The notes: generated by a model not told the origin, from the letters alone. A DNA stretch of 61,579 bases from Gnetum montanum (GCA_015680685.1 MNCI01011808.1:217285-278863), one strand, 5' to 3'; shown: positions 22,801-35,071, counted from the stretch's first letter. Numbers and translations: made by a program.

Positions 22801-23130
22801 TCTAAACATCCAAATTTATTTCCCTTGGAGCTTTCCAAGGAGAGGTCGCTTATACCCATACGTGCATCTATTGTGCTTAACCAAGCCCTTCCTATAATGA
22901 TGGGGAATTCACTTTTACAGTTTTTAACCTTGATCACCAAAAAATCAACATTGTAGGACCTCCCAAAAACTATGGTCATAATGTCCTCTACTAATCCTAA
23001 AGAAATAGTGATTGATTAGTCTGTCAATTCTAAACAGATGTTGCTCTTCTTAAGAGGTGATAAGTTCTAGGATTTCTACATGTCATGTGAGATTAACATT
23101 GAAACCAAAATCCAGAAGAGTCTTACATGG
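19900..23130 (-). pseudogene. pol: pol of element B1: protease, RT, RNase H, integrase (broken)
   Basis: Minus strand, in order. Protease remnant at 22979-22746 has the block FPIIIGRAWLST. Reverse transcriptase at about 22160-21600 has VPKKDGK, FSFLDGYSGYNQ, the thumb-side block MPFDLCNAPTTFQ and the catalytic block EVFMDDF (YxDD motif). RNase H at about 21330-20980 has YAIDKFRYYV and VHTDHNAI. Integrase at about 20770-19930 has NWVEVRAVTNY and LISNNRTHF, where the second catalytic Asp is Asn. The order RT, RNase H, integrase defines Ty3/gypsy. Stops in every domain; inactive. Confidence 0.8.
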
Positions 23131-23259
23131 CTCATGTCCAACAATCTGTAAGTAAATGAGTGGACTTCCTACATCAAATATTTTTGTGGAAAGATTGCTA
23201 GCCTTGATCTAATCAAAGATAACATGAGTTAACATCATAGTACAAATTTGAGGTAACAC

Positions 23260-25667
23260 TTGGTTTAAAGGGTACTCAAATGTGTTTGACGCAGAGGATG
23301 AGGGTGTTGGAGATATAGGGCAGCCAACCATCTAGGTTGTGAGAGTTTGGGAGAACTATTAGATCGAAAAAAGCATTGTTTCCCAAAACGACTATTCGAA
23401 CCACTTAGCTGAAAGGCTGATTGTGAATGTACAGTCCTCATAGCATTTTGCTGTTGCAATTGTGAAGGAATTTCATCCTACATGGATGGAGCAAGAGGTA
23501 ACTAGGTTGAGGGTAGAGTAATGTGTGCATATGGATGTGGAGGATGGTATGGATATGGGTTCTTCCCTTGAGTAGATGATGAATGTGTTTGGTGGTACTT
23601 TGGAGGGTAATAGTGATGTTGAAATGAGGCATGGCTTACAAAACTTCTTGGAAAGGCAGGTTGCTAAACATAGTATCCATATGGATCTATTGATGGCATT
23701 TCCCACAATTGTGGTTGGTTCCATTTTTGGTATTGCTCATAGGGTTGTGGTGGAGCTCCACTTCGATAATAAGCTTGTTGATGCTAGTGGAGCTACCTCG
23801 GATTGCCTTGAGGATAAGGCAATCATCTGGGTGCTTGCCTTCTTGCTAGGCGTGAATTCAATGCATACACTCCAAGCTCTTATAAGTGTGATACCATAGG
23901 GAAACATCCCTTTGGATGTTCATATTGATAAATGTCACAACCAATATCAAGTTCAAAGTCTGTCTTCACAACTTTTTCTACTATAGCAGCTTTGCCCTTA
24001 CCTCTCTCATAGGCATGTTTAGCTTCTTTCCACATCCTACAGTTACGATCACTATTTTTCTCTTTGGATTCTTTAGTAATTTTCATAGTAGTTTGGAATT
24101 TTTCATCTAAAGAGTCCCATAATTTATCAATCTTTATCGAAATATCAAAGATAGATTTTTGGATAGGCAAGGTCTTCCTATTCACCACTTCATCAAGTGG
24201 TGACTCCTCCTCATCATAAAATCGAACCTCCCTTTTTCTTATGGAAGGATCTCTATTATACTCTTCTACACTTTTCCTTTTTTAAAATTCACTTTTTTTC
24301 TTTTGCTACATGCTCTATTAGCCTCTGAATCTGATGAGCTCTTAGTTCAAACAATCTCCCTTGGGCATACACACCAAGAGTTTTTCTGGTTTCTGCTCTG
24401 AGCCCATCTATGATGTGGTAGAGTTATTCCCTCTAAGAATAACCATGGCTAGGGCATTAGTGTAAGAGTGAAAAATATCTACCCATTTTGGCATCTAAGG
24501 ATTCATGTGTTCCCTGTTTCCAACCTTGGATTTGCTTTCTTAGATTAGACACTCTAGAGTATATTTGGTATTTGTCATTAAATAGTTCCAACATGGTATT
24601 CCATCTATGAATGGATTTCAACTCCAAGGACCGGTACCAATGTTTAGCTTTCTTAATGAGTATTCTAGGGAATAGCTTGAGTTTCTTCCAATCATTTTTA
24701 ACTTTTTGTAAGGCATAGGCATCATGGAAAGCTTGTAGATGGTTTTGTAGATTAGAGTTGTATCCCCTGTCAAATCTTAGGACATTGTTCATGTCTAATT
24801 GCTTGATTTGACTATCTTTCACATGCCTAGTTGGAATCTTAACTACCTTTATAATGTTAAGCATGCTTCAAATTGCTAACAAAGGTTCATCATCATGATT
24901 ATGTAGATGATGGTTTCTGCCACCCATTCATTCTTAGTAGGCTATACGATCATTATTGTCCCATTGATTACCTTCATCATGATTATTTCTTCAACGACTT
25001 CTATTAGAACTAGAAGATGAAGAGAAATGTTCAGAATCAGATAAAGAGGATGAAGAGGAAGGTGGATTGCAACTACTATCATGATGTCCTCCTCAATCTC
25101 TTCACTCATTACGACCACCATCCTTAGATCCCTTACCATCGTGATGTTTGCCTAAGTTCATGCCTTGACTGTCACTTTTTCCTGAACCTGGTTTATGAAT
25201 AGTGGATCATAAGTTTAGGGCCACATCCTCATCACCAATAATAGAGGGTGGAGAATTTTCATGTTGAGAACCCTCAGGGGGAGGATCCATATTATCATCT
25301 TGGTTTAGTAAGAACAAGGGATTAGCGAAGTGTTTCCCCTTCGTAAACTCATGGTTCTTCTCCTAGTGTTGATCTCTCTTGTGTTGTGTTTCAATGGGAC
25401 AATAGTCCCAAGTGTCATAACCATTCACAACGTATTCCTTATGAAGATTTTGGATGCCCAACTTCTTAAGAGTTTGAAAGAGCATCTCTAGCACAAATTA
25501 ATTGGGGGGCATTATGATGTTGCCCTCCATATCATGCATCACAGTTGTTCATCCTGATGTAGGATGAAGGTGAAGTCTGCTACATACGCATATGGATGAG
25601 TATATATCACTTTGCACTCTTGTGGGACCAACAGTTTGACATCTTCATGCCTATGGAAAGAAGACAT
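23260..25667 (-). pseudogene. gag: gag of element B1, broken
   Basis: Start MSSFHRHEDVK at 25667, then the N-terminal block KVIYTHPYAYVADFTFILHQ, also present in element E. The capsid part is at 24864-24457 (WYRSLELKSIHRW, LRKQIQGWKQ) and a Lys-rich part at 24188-23880. The zinc-knuckle remnant CDIYQYEHPKGC has lost one Cys. A Pro/Gln-rich tail runs to about 23260. Frameshifts and stops throughout. Confidence 0.75.
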
Positions 25668-25799
25668 TTTGCAACAAATAAAATAATTAGTGCACTTTTG
25701 TAATTATAGGTCGTGTGGAAGTGATGTTGACCTTGGGTTCGTCCAATGATATTACTAATGCTCACTAATCCTAGATAGTGCACATTTCAACAAACAAAG

Positions 25800-25816
25800 T
25801 CCTTAGCAATGCACCA
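25800..25816 (-). other. Decayed tRNA-Asp primer-binding site, B1
   Basis: TCCTTAGCAATGCACCA on the plus strand against the tRNA-Asp 3' end. The substitutions are transitions, with one base lost. Confidence 0.6.
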
Positions 25817-25817
25817 A

Positions 25818-26696
25818 TGAAGAGTGGCAAGGTATCCCCTATGTCCAATCATATGAATCACACATGTGATCCAGTCAAATTTCGTGGACTTTATAGTTTC
25901 TAGTGCACTAGTCTTTTAAGAAATGAATCCTACCCTAAAGTCATTTATTATCTTTCCAATTACACTTGTGACATATAAAGATATGGTTATGTGTAATCAA
26001 GGCATATGATTTTTATCATTTTATGTCTTATGTTCTTTGGTGCTTGGGGAGAGAAAGAGATAAAGTCATTTCATTACTAATCTAAATTAACTAACTAACT
26101 AGTCTCAAACTAGTCCTAACCTAATCATCTAGTCCCACTTTTTGTACACATATTAAACCCATGTATCCACTACTAGGTTACCAAGTGCTATGTTAATAGG
26201 TGCACCAAGCGATAACACTATTGAGATTACCAAGCAAATACGTGTTACACTCGAAGCGGTCGTACTTATGTATTTAATTTATCTAGCTTATCTTGCTTAA
26301 TTAGCTCAATTATTGGAAAACATTAAATAAATAATTGAAAGCATTAAATTCATGAATAAATATCTAAATTATCCGGAATGTTGCAAGGTTTATCAAGAAG
26401 CTTGTCTTTATTGCAATACACACTGTCATGCTTAGGTACAATAATGTTCAAATAAAGATTCACACACTCAATGACTCATGTTGTGGGCACTCAAGAAAAT
26501 ATTCTAACTTTCAAATGAAAAACTATAAGAGATTCACTACACTATGACTGACTGATGTCATAAATGTGGTTGGTAAGCACATATTTAGAGGCAAGAATAG
26601 ATTCTACATCAACGAGGCCTAGTCGATGCATGAAATGATATGTCGATAGGGCCTAGTTGATTGGGCCCAATTAACGTGACCACCCACAACTCATCA
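25818..26696 (-). repeat. 5' LTR of element B1
   Basis: 879 bp, from TGAAGAGTGG to CAACTCATCA. U3 (26605-26690) carries GGCCTAGTCGATG / CATCAACGAGGCC-like half-palindromes. ACCAAGC units at 26165-26240. Right of it element F pol begins directly. Confidence 0.8.
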
Positions 26697-26712
26697 CTAG
26701 GACAAACATTTC

Positions 26713-27790
26713 ATGGATATCAATGATAACCTCAACAAGGTCTGCACAGATGGCCTAGTACGATGGTGTGTTCTTGATGCTAACCAACTTCAAGTCCTCC
26801 AAGATGCTTATGAAAGTTCTTGTGGGGGCCATTATGCTAGGAGGCAAATGATCATTAAGATCCTCATGGTAGGATATTATTGGCCCATAATTTTTAGGGA
26901 CGTCCATTACTAGACACAGGGATATAAATTTCAAGCACACATTATTATAGTTGTTAACTATTGTGTGAAATGAGTTGGAGCTACAACTGTCACCAACTGT
27001 TCAGCATCTACGGTGGCCTGGTTTGTACAAAAAAATATTTTAAACAAGTTTGGTATGCCACATGCACTAATTTTTGATAATGGTACATATTTCACAAGTG
27101 TCACTTTTCGTAAGCTCATGCAACGTTTGGGGGTTGAACATAAACTAACAACCCCATACCACCCCCAAGCTAATAGTCAAGCCAAAATTACTAATAGGGA
27201 AATAACCAAAATATTAACTTGTGCTATTAGTAAATATAGGAAAGTTGGAGTAGTAAACTCAATGATGCCCTCTGGGCTTATTGTTCAACATGGAAACTTT
27301 CTATTGGGTACTCTCGCTATGAGTTAGTGTATGGAAAACTCCCAACACTTTCCTTCTAATAGAACTCCATACACTTTCAACTGCATGTCACCTCGACTTG
27401 GACTTGAGTCTAGCACAAAAAAAGAAAGATTAATGAACCTCAACATGTTGGACAAGAATCAATTAATGGCCCTATTGTCAAATGAAGTGCACAAGGTACA
27501 TAGTAAACAATGTCATAACCTAAAGATTAGGAAAGTAAAATTTCAACTAGGAGATAAGGCATTTGACTAGAACTCCATGCATGTGCCTCAACAAGCAAAA
27601 CTTAAAATGCTATGAGAGGACCTTTACAACATCTATGAAACTTTTCTGTCTAGGACCATTATGATCTACCACCCAAATAGTTCAAATAAAATATTGTTAG
27701 TCAACACCCAACAACTTAAACATTTGAATGAACCACAAGTAACCAATGGGAATCATGTCTCCATTGATGGCCAAGCACACTTGTTCTTTT
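26713..27790 (+). pseudogene. pol: Integrase of element F, broken
   Basis: Integrates the cDNA copy into the host genome. The N-terminal zinc-binding region contains SSCGGHYARRQMIIKIL and GYYWPIIF (26800-26890). The core has LIFDNGTYFTS (27070-27100, second catalytic Asp intact) and TTPYHPQANSQAKITNREI (27150-27210), where GQ.E is usual, so the third acidic residue appears replaced by Lys. The C-terminal part to 27790 ends FFWISPFQPSHGGDGH over PPT1. Several stops. Confidence 0.8.
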
Positions 27791-27810
27791 GGATCTCCCC
27801 TTTCCAACCT

Positions 27811-27827
27811 AGTCATGGGGGAGATGG
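27811..27827 (+). other. Polypurine-like tract PPT1, element F
   Basis: AGTCATGGGGGAGATGG at the end of the integrase frame, about 5.8 kb upstream of the 3' LTR. Closely resembles PPT2 (AGTCGTGGGGGTA) at the LTR. Confidence 0.6.
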
Positions 27828-29230
27828 CCATTAATGTTGAGATTCTATAAAGTGGCTCATCTATTTTTAACTTATTTTTACACTATATTTAGTATGTTTT
27901 CCATTTTCTTATGTATTTTACAACTTTTTCTATATTTGGATTTTCTTACATTTCTTCCTTTTTCTTTATTGCCATCAAGACTTTGGTTCCAATGACAGTT
28001 GCTAATTTATGATGGTTTGTAACTTCATTGATTATTTGATTACATGTAACTAGTTTTCATTTTCAAATTTTGACATTTACTGATGGAACATTGATTCTTC
28101 TAATGATAATAGGTAGTGAGTCCACGTCATCCACCATTCCACATAACTCTATGGTGTCTCATCATTTGGAAATATGAGGTCCCATTTAATAATAACTAAT
28201 AATAAATTCATGACCTTGGTATTTTTCCAACTTGGGATAAATTAAGTGGATGAACAAGGATGTGACTTCAAGGGGATTTGACTCTTTTGTACTTGCCTAT
28301 TGTTTGAGGTTACATGAGTATTTTCATGGATTTCTCACCATTCCTTCACTAACCAATAAATAGAAAGCAATGTCTTTGCATGGTATGGTTTCCATTTGAG
28401 GAAAAAAAAAACAATGGAAATTCAAAGCATACCCCTTAGACATAATAACAAGCTACAAGTAGTTGTTATAGGGCTAAAAAGGCATGTTACCCATGCCTAA
28501 AGGCACCCCTCTAACTAAGGTCATTTTCACTTCTTGCTTCTCTTTTCTTCTTTCCTTGGAATCATAAGTGGTCTATAGGGATGTTCTTGTATCTTGGTTG
28601 GTGGAATGATCTAATGTGTTAATGTGAAGTCACTGGAAGTGGATGGTCTTGATTCAGGCTAAGGAAGGAAGTTCTTAGGTCATATTAATCACTCTTTCCA
28701 TAAGGAACTTCATGTGACCAACATGCAGATCTCCATTCCATACTCTCTCTCTCCCACCTATGCTTTCTATATACCACCTCCCTACCTCTTCTCATGAATG
28801 TTTCAATAGGTCCATTTGGTAAATGGTTAAAATTCTCTAATGACTTCTTTGGTAATTGGATCTTTAACGATCCACAATCATTAATTATCCTTAGGGCCCA
28901 TGAACTCCTTGGTTTGAGGGTATGCAAGGGCATTAAGGACATCTAATTACTATGGGGAGGACCCACTTGCATACTCAGTTAGGATGGTTAAACTCCTTCT
29001 CCCTTAGCCATTTTACTTTCAAACTTTATGTTTTCCACCACGATGCATCCAATTTTTGCATTCCTTGGCAAATAAATCTCTTAAGAAATCTTCATTCGCT
29101 ATGTATTCCAAGCCCTCTTTCAGTGTTCTCCATTATTCTAGGCTTTTCTAGCTTCCTCTAGACTCCAATTTAATGTAAAAATTCTTCATTTTTCCTTAGT
29201 TTTTTCATGTGAAAAATTCTAGTTTTTGAC
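27828..29230 (+). other. Non-coding region between PPT1 and internal promoter, F
   Basis: T-rich, no coding signal. Blocks near 28470-28530 (CATGTTACCCATGCCT) match the reverse complement of 53800-53830 and 7550-7570. Confidence 0.7.
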
Positions 29231-29308
29231 TGCATCAACGCATGCTTGTCGATGTAGCCTAATGTGTTGATGCATCCTTGTTGACGTAGCTTAAAAAAAC
29301 TATAAATA
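29231..29308 (+). promoter_or_regulatory. Internal U3-like promoter of element F
   Basis: Half-palindromes GCATCAACGCATGC, TTGTCGATG, TGTTGATGCATCC and TTGTTGACG (29231-29290), then TATAAATA at 29301-29308. The block GTTGATGCATCC recurs in the 3' LTR U3 of this element (33680-33695). Confidence 0.6.
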
Positions 29309-29742
29309 TGTGTCAATACTTAGCCATTTTTTTACATTTGCACTCAAATGCCAAAGGATTTTTTGCCATTTTTTAGAGCCTAGAGCCTTCCAAAGTCCAT
29401 ATCTCCCATACTGCTTATCCAAATTGACTCGTTCTTTGACCCTATAACTATCGAAGATGAGCTTTATGTCATGGGGGCCACAAATAAATGGTTTTTGACA
29501 GAATATGTTTCAAAATTTTTCTCTCACATGGTTTAACTAATAAAATAATATTAAATACCCAAAATCATCTAAGTTAAACCTCATCAACAAACTCAGGTAG
29601 CTATCCTAATAAAATAATCTTAAAAGAATAAATCTACCATGATCACAACTTAGCCTAAGTATAACTAACTAACAAGACAAGGTATCAAAGTGTTATAAGC
29701 TACACATAAAATGCTAATCCTTAGCTATGTTTGTAATCATAG

Positions 29743-32700
29743 ATGATGCCAAAAAGAATACTAGAAGGGGAATCATCATGCCCAGAGGAGAAGCGACCAT
29801 GAGGGGGAAGGGGTTAGTAGTTGCAAATAACTTAAGAAACACATGCAATGGGACCTCTTCAGGAACAACCCAAAGTGGAATTTATGCATAAGACTCCCAT
29901 AGTGGAAAAAGGCTAATCCAAGTGAGATGAGGTGCCAAAGCCTAGACTGAACTTGAAGGTCACCTTAACTGAGGCTTGCTTAAGAAAAATTCACACTATG
30001 GAGGTCTAAAGTGTTATCCTTCAAGAACTTAACTTTGGTTTCTTCTTGTACATGGTGCCAAAAGAGGTAAAAACATAACTGCAAACCTCTTCCATGTGGC
30101 CTATTGATGAAGTGTTAATTAGTCGATGCATCGACGGGGCCCCGTTTACGCAGCTACCTATCCCGGCCTATAAATAAGAGGGCCCTCTGCCTCATTTAGG
30201 CATCTTTTTGTCATTTGTAGCTAGACTGTTTCAGTTTTTTTTTTTGTAGGAGTTAGATTATTTTCCCAAGTGCATGCCCACAGTGTGATGCTTGTAATTG
30301 TACGGAACCTTTATTTGAGTGTGATGTACTTGGACACACACATGATCGGCAATAAAGATCGAGAGTACATCATAATTGCAGCATTCACTTAGTTTAATTA
30401 GTTAGTTGTTATTATTAATTGTTATTGTTATTTATTGTTTTCTTAGTTAATATTTCTTTATTGTCATTTAGTATTCCTGTTATTAAATGCAGGATGAGTA
30501 TGACTTAATCACGAGCATTTAAGTGTGACTATTTGGTAACCTAGCAGCGTACCTAGGATCTATGCTTGGTAACCCTAGTAGTAGTCGTGCATGAGGCCTA
30601 AGATGTGTACGGATGATTAAGGAACGGATACTCATCGCACTTAGGCTAGCTTAGACTCATTTCCTATTCCTCATTAGTTTAATCAAGATTATTTGCCATT
30701 GTCTCTAGGAGTAGCATTAGTTAGGATCACATCATACGTCTCACTCTGGACTAAACCATACGTGACAAAGCAAATACTAGTCTAGGTGAGAAGACAATGA
30801 ATTGCAATCAACGTGTAACAATCTAGATACCACAACTAGCCTGTCCATGGAGTTCGACCAGATTGTGCTTGAACGCTCGTATTCATATGGTTGAGTGTAG
30901 GGGTACCTTGCCACTCATTACCTATTCTTACTTCTAGTGGGGAGTGGTACATGGGAGAGATGTACCTCTTCTAGAACAATAGGCAAGCAAATGCCACAAT
31001 CAATATCTAGGACATTAGTATGTCCTATTTGGTCAAGGCCATTTCAGAGGCCCTAGGGTTACCTGATAGTGGGCTAACTTTGGTGGAGATCTCAACGTAG
31101 GTAGATCCAGACATTAAGAAGGAATGGATCCAACGATGCTATGAAGTGGATTGTAAGAAGTACGATGCACTCACTAAGGAAGAGAGGGTTTATTTCAAGA
31201 TAGCAACCTACCATCTAAACCTAATGGTAAGGCTAAGAAAGATCATAGCCTTCTCTACCTGTGCATGTGTTGCTCTAAGTAGAAAATTCCTAGTTAACCT
31301 TCCACAGCTCATATTCCTAGAGATTGAGAGAAGGTTCAAAGATAATGAGCATGATAGGAAGGAAGACACTCTCATTCCCATGCCTCATTAGGAAACTTTG
31401 TAGAATGAGAGGGATAGCCTATTATGCCAATGACATGCTTCATCATGCTCTTGCCACATCTTGGTAGGAGATGATGAAAGATAGGGTGCCTGCCAAGTTG
31501 TAAGAAGAGGAGTAGCCACCCACCCCACCACCTACTTAGTAGACAATGCTAGAGGCTCGTGTTGTAATTAAGCACATGAAGAAGCTTTATGAGCAACTCT
31601 TGTGGTAGCAGTAGGAGGGACCAATTGGTGGGGGACCTTCAGTCTACCAACAAGCTTTGAGTCATCTAAATGAAGTAACCCAAACAATAAGGAGGAGACT
31701 GCATCGCTATTTTCCATACAAAGAATGCAGGCACTTACAAGATCAAATCCTAGCACCTTAGAAGTGATGGTGTCCATCCCTAGACAATAGTAATTCCAAA
31801 GACGTCTGGGAATGTCACCACTTTCTCAGTGCACTTGGAGGAGGATGAGGGGGCAATTGTCCTAGTGATGCAACACCATGAACAAGAAGCAATGGTAGAG
31901 GTGGTGGCTGATCATGCAAATGAAACATTAAATGCTCCTATGACTGTCTTGCTAGACATTTCTGCACTTAGAGACATGTAGATGTCTATAGGAGTAGTAA
32001 GTGAGAGGCTAAGCACAACCTAACACGAGGAAGCATTGGATTGGTTGGTGAAAACCAGGCAACCACTTCTAAATATCTTTGATCTCCCAAATAACATCAC
32101 TACTACCTAGTCGAACCTGCTAGAAGCTAAGGGCAAGCTCATCATCACGAATGTCCAACTCAAGGCAGCCACCTCCAAAAATAGATGGTTGGCTATTGAG
32201 GTTGTAGAATTAAGAGCTCGATTAGCTAATCCCACAATTCTTACCCAAGCAATAACAAGGGTTGAAGCTTTCTTATAGCTTCAAAATAGATTAATAGAGG
32301 CTGAGAACACAAAGGAGGTAACCGTCTTTGATGCATCCCTATTAGAGTCCTTGGCCTACACCACTGAGAAGGACCTATCATAGGTCCATAAGGAGAACCC
32401 AGCTTTGACCAATGACATTCACCACCTCTAGAATGTTGAGGCATAAAAAGATCAAATGGTGAAATTTATGTTGCAACAATAGGAGTAGCTTGCAAAGGTG
32501 AACATGGATTTGAGAAGGTTAACTGTTGAGAATCGTAATCTCTCAATGGAAGAAGTCTATGCACTTCACCAGAAAATGACCATTGAGATAGTTGCCTAGA
32601 AGAATGAGGCCATCAAGTTTGAATAAGTAAAGAATTAGTATAAGGACCAAGTTGGGCTTCTCAAAGAAGTTAATGAAAAAGAAGTCCAACTAGCCAAGGT

Positions 32701-33433
32701 GAAGATGAATAAGGTCCTCTAGCAACTCCAACAAAGAGATGATGTGTTGCAACCCATCTTTGATGGACTAACCACCTACAACAAAGTTAAAATCCACCTA
32801 AAGGAGTTGCAGATTGAGGAGATGACTAAATACATGGAGTTAGCCAATCTCCACAATGTAAACTTGGCAATGTTGACTACTAGACAACCACGGTCATAGC
32901 TAGAAAAATAAGTGGCTAGCTCAAATTTCTTGTATGAGGTAGAGTTCAAGCACCATAAGGACATGGAAAAAAAGCTAGAAATAGTTAACACCAAGCTTGA
33001 AGTTCTTAGGGCCTGATTCATAGATCAATGATCAATTGCTAAGAACTTGGCCAAAAGAATGAATGATTACTAAGAGCTGCAGACCCTTGTTAGGATGTTC
33101 AACATTGAACATAAATAATTTGTTGCTTAGTTTGTGAATGTTAAGGAGTTTTTCTTGGACATGTCTTGTCTATGGGATGTTCTTGTACTAGTTCACATTG
33201 TTGATGTTGTGTGGATTGTGTATGATTCCCAAAGTAAGGAGAAGAAGATGAAGGTACTGTTGGATGCCTTTTGTCTTCCACTAGAAGTAATTGCTACAAT
33301 AGGATAGCCACAACAACTGCCTCAACCTCAACCACCATCGCCATAGGCACCGAAGGCTAGAGAAGGTCCTTTAGCACCCAGGAGCCTCCATCTCTTGGCA
33401 CTGTATGATCTTCTCTTTGTCTTCAATTGTTAG
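29743..33433 (+). pseudogene. ORF B of element F, interrupted by a solo LTR
   Basis: Unknown element-encoded protein of about 955 codons once the solo LTR (30105-30920) and its duplication are removed. An N-terminal MMPKR start is followed by charged sequence. A conserved block after 31080 has YFKIATYHLNLMVR and FLVNLPQLIFLEIERRF. From about 32440 to 33010 it is a long Glu/Lys/Leu/Gln-rich coiled coil (for example LLKEVNEKEVQLAKVKMNKV). The C-terminus is Pro-rich (PQPPSP). Stops are mostly TAG at expected Gln codons. The position resembles env-like ORFs, but no signal peptide or membrane span is evident. It might be related to plant ATHILA ORF-1 or plant-transposon-protein families; this is only a guess. 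Confidence 0.6.
30105..30920 (+). repeat. Solo LTR inside ORF B of element F
   Basis: 816 bp from TGATGAAG to CTCATTA (final CA mutated to TA), flanked by the perfect 5-bp duplication CCTAT (30100-30104 and 30921-30925). No primer site or internal sequence follows, so it arose by LTR-LTR recombination. Removing it restores collinearity with element D (GCAAGCCTCTTCCATGTGGC block). U3 has GTCGATGCATCGAC; TATAAATA at 30169-30176. Confidence 0.9.
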
Positions 33434-33630
33434 AGGATTTTCCAGCTCTCCATTTTTGCAAGGATGTTCAATTTTTTTTTCCTAAACATTCAATTTTTTA
33501 ATCATTATGAATCCATACAATTAGGCACTTAGAGTTAGTTAGTGAGTTACTTAGTTTGTGGTTCAATACCTTCCCAATTTTGTAAGAAGTTCAGTCCTAC
33601 TTTTGTTCACTTAAGGACAAGTTTTCAATT

Positions 33631-33643
33631 AGTCGTGGGGGTA
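33631..33643 (+). other. Polypurine tract PPT2, element F
   Basis: AGTCGTGGGGGTA directly before the 3' LTR; primes plus-strand synthesis. Confidence 0.75.
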
Positions 33644-34497
33644 TGATGAATTGCAAAGTTGGGTTGTGGTGATGGGCATGTGTTGATGCATCCCCATCAA
33701 CGCAACAATTGATGTGTCAATGTAGCATTTGTCTTTGCCTATATAAATGTGTGTACCCATTGCATTTATGGAACCACTAAGTCAATAGTGTAATGAAGTT
33801 CTTGCAGTTTTATTTCATTAGAGTTAGAATATTTTCTAAGTGCCTGCAATAGGAGTTCAGGGATTGTATGGATCCTTATTCAAGCACTAATGTACCTAGA
33901 CACCTTGGTGTGACGACAATAACGATGAGATTCTTGAAATACCTTGCAACACTTGGAATAGCTTAATGTTTACTTTTATACTTTACTATTCATGAACTGT
34001 AGAATTCATGTTCTTAATTAATTAATTAATTAATTAATATGCTTAAGTATTACACATAAGGACAATTGCCTTGGGCATACTGTTAACATTTGGTAATCCT
34101 AGTTGTGTTATCGCTTTGTAGACCTAGTAGCCTAATACTTGGTAACCCAATAGCATCATAATGAGTTCAGGATGTGTATGGAAGGTGGGCTTGGATACTT
34201 ATGTTAGGAAATAGACTAGGGCATTAGATAGTTACTTATATTAGTACATAATTAATTACTTTCCACTTGGGATAATTTGAATAAAATATAAAAATTAATA
34301 CAAATCATGTGCCTTGGTTCTCGCTTAACCATACACTTGCACCTACACTTGTGAAGACAAGAAGATAATGAACACATCTATAGGTCACTATCTTTACTGT
34401 TGGCATTTGGATAACTAAAGTCCATGAAATTTCATCAGATTGCTAGTGAACACTTGTGATTTATATGTTGGGCATAGGGACTACTCACTGCTCATCA
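33644..34497 (+). repeat. 3' LTR of element F
   Basis: 854 bp, TGATGAATTGC to TGCTCATCA. U3 has GTTGATGCATCC and CATCAACGC; TATA-like ATATAAAT at 33741-33748. ACCAAGC-type units (reverse complement CTTGGTAA) at 34085-34160. Confidence 0.8.
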
Positions 34498-35053
34498 AAA
34501 TGAATACCTCCACATCCTCTTTCTCTAAGGGTAGTATCACTTGAGATGTATTGCTTTTCTTTTGATATTCATGCCTTGCTTTCATAATAACATCTCATCT
34601 AGCTTGGGCCTCTATCAGCTAATAGGGTCTAGTAATGTTATTTAAAACTTCATAAACTTCTTATGCATGATCAAGTCCAAATCTTAATAGAGTAGCTTCA
34701 ACCATAAATGGGGCTACTTGATTAGATGGTAACACAAGGTTGCCTTATAAGTCTTTCCATCAGATATATTCATTTTGATGAAAAATGAAGGTAAAGTTTA
34801 GATAGTAAGGGTTGGTATGAGCATAAGAAAATCTTAGCTGTAACAATCCACTTCATGTGTCCTTGGTATAGAATTTTTCATTACTGTCATTATTGTTATT
34901 AGCAAGTGGTGAATTAGTTTTATGAGTAGAAGTCATGTTTAATTAATTTAGCTCTATGTGTAGGTTTGGATTATTATATCTCTTGAAAGGTGAATCGTAA
35001 AACTTGAATACAATGAACTTGTATAATATCAACAAATTAGAATATTAACACCA

Positions 35054-35071
35054 TCCTTGACAATGATGCCA
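35054..35071 (-). other. Decayed tRNA-Asp primer-binding site, G
   Basis: Plus strand TCCTTGACAATGATGCCA differs from the tRNA-Asp 3' end at six positions, all C to T or G to A. Confidence 0.7.

Larger units (their letters stand above)
4492..26696 (-). mobile_element. Element B1: long Ty3/gypsy element, interrupted by element A and a PLE cluster
   Basis: Minus strand, right to left: 5' LTR 25818-26696, decayed primer site, gag, protease, RT, RNase H, integrase, PPT1 at 19541-19562 and non-coding 3' region. After the 8115-19200 insertion it continues with an internal U3-like promoter at 6723-6840 and ORF B to 4492, where element A interrupts it. The far part of ORF B and the 3' LTR lie outside the window. 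All coding parts carry many stops and frameshifts. Reconstructed length without insertions would be about 13 kb, long for a gypsy element and within the range I recall for Athila/Tat relatives. It sits inside element F, whose pol resumes at 26697. Confidence 0.8.
26697..34497 (+). mobile_element. Element F: Ty3/gypsy element, 5' part displaced by B1
   Basis: Plus strand: pol from the RNase H/integrase junction, PPT1 (27811-27827), a 1.4-kb non-coding region, internal U3-like promoter (29231-29308), ORF B (29743-33433, split by a solo LTR), PPT2 (33631-33643) and 3' LTR (33644-34497). The 5' half is not in the window because B1 is inserted at 26696/26697. F itself is inserted in the leader or gag of element G. 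Confidence 0.8.

Noticed and set aside
27811-27840. PPT1 as the start of a 3' LTR of F
   Set aside because: No TG start or LTR-like sequence follows; the real LTR with PPT2 is at 33644.
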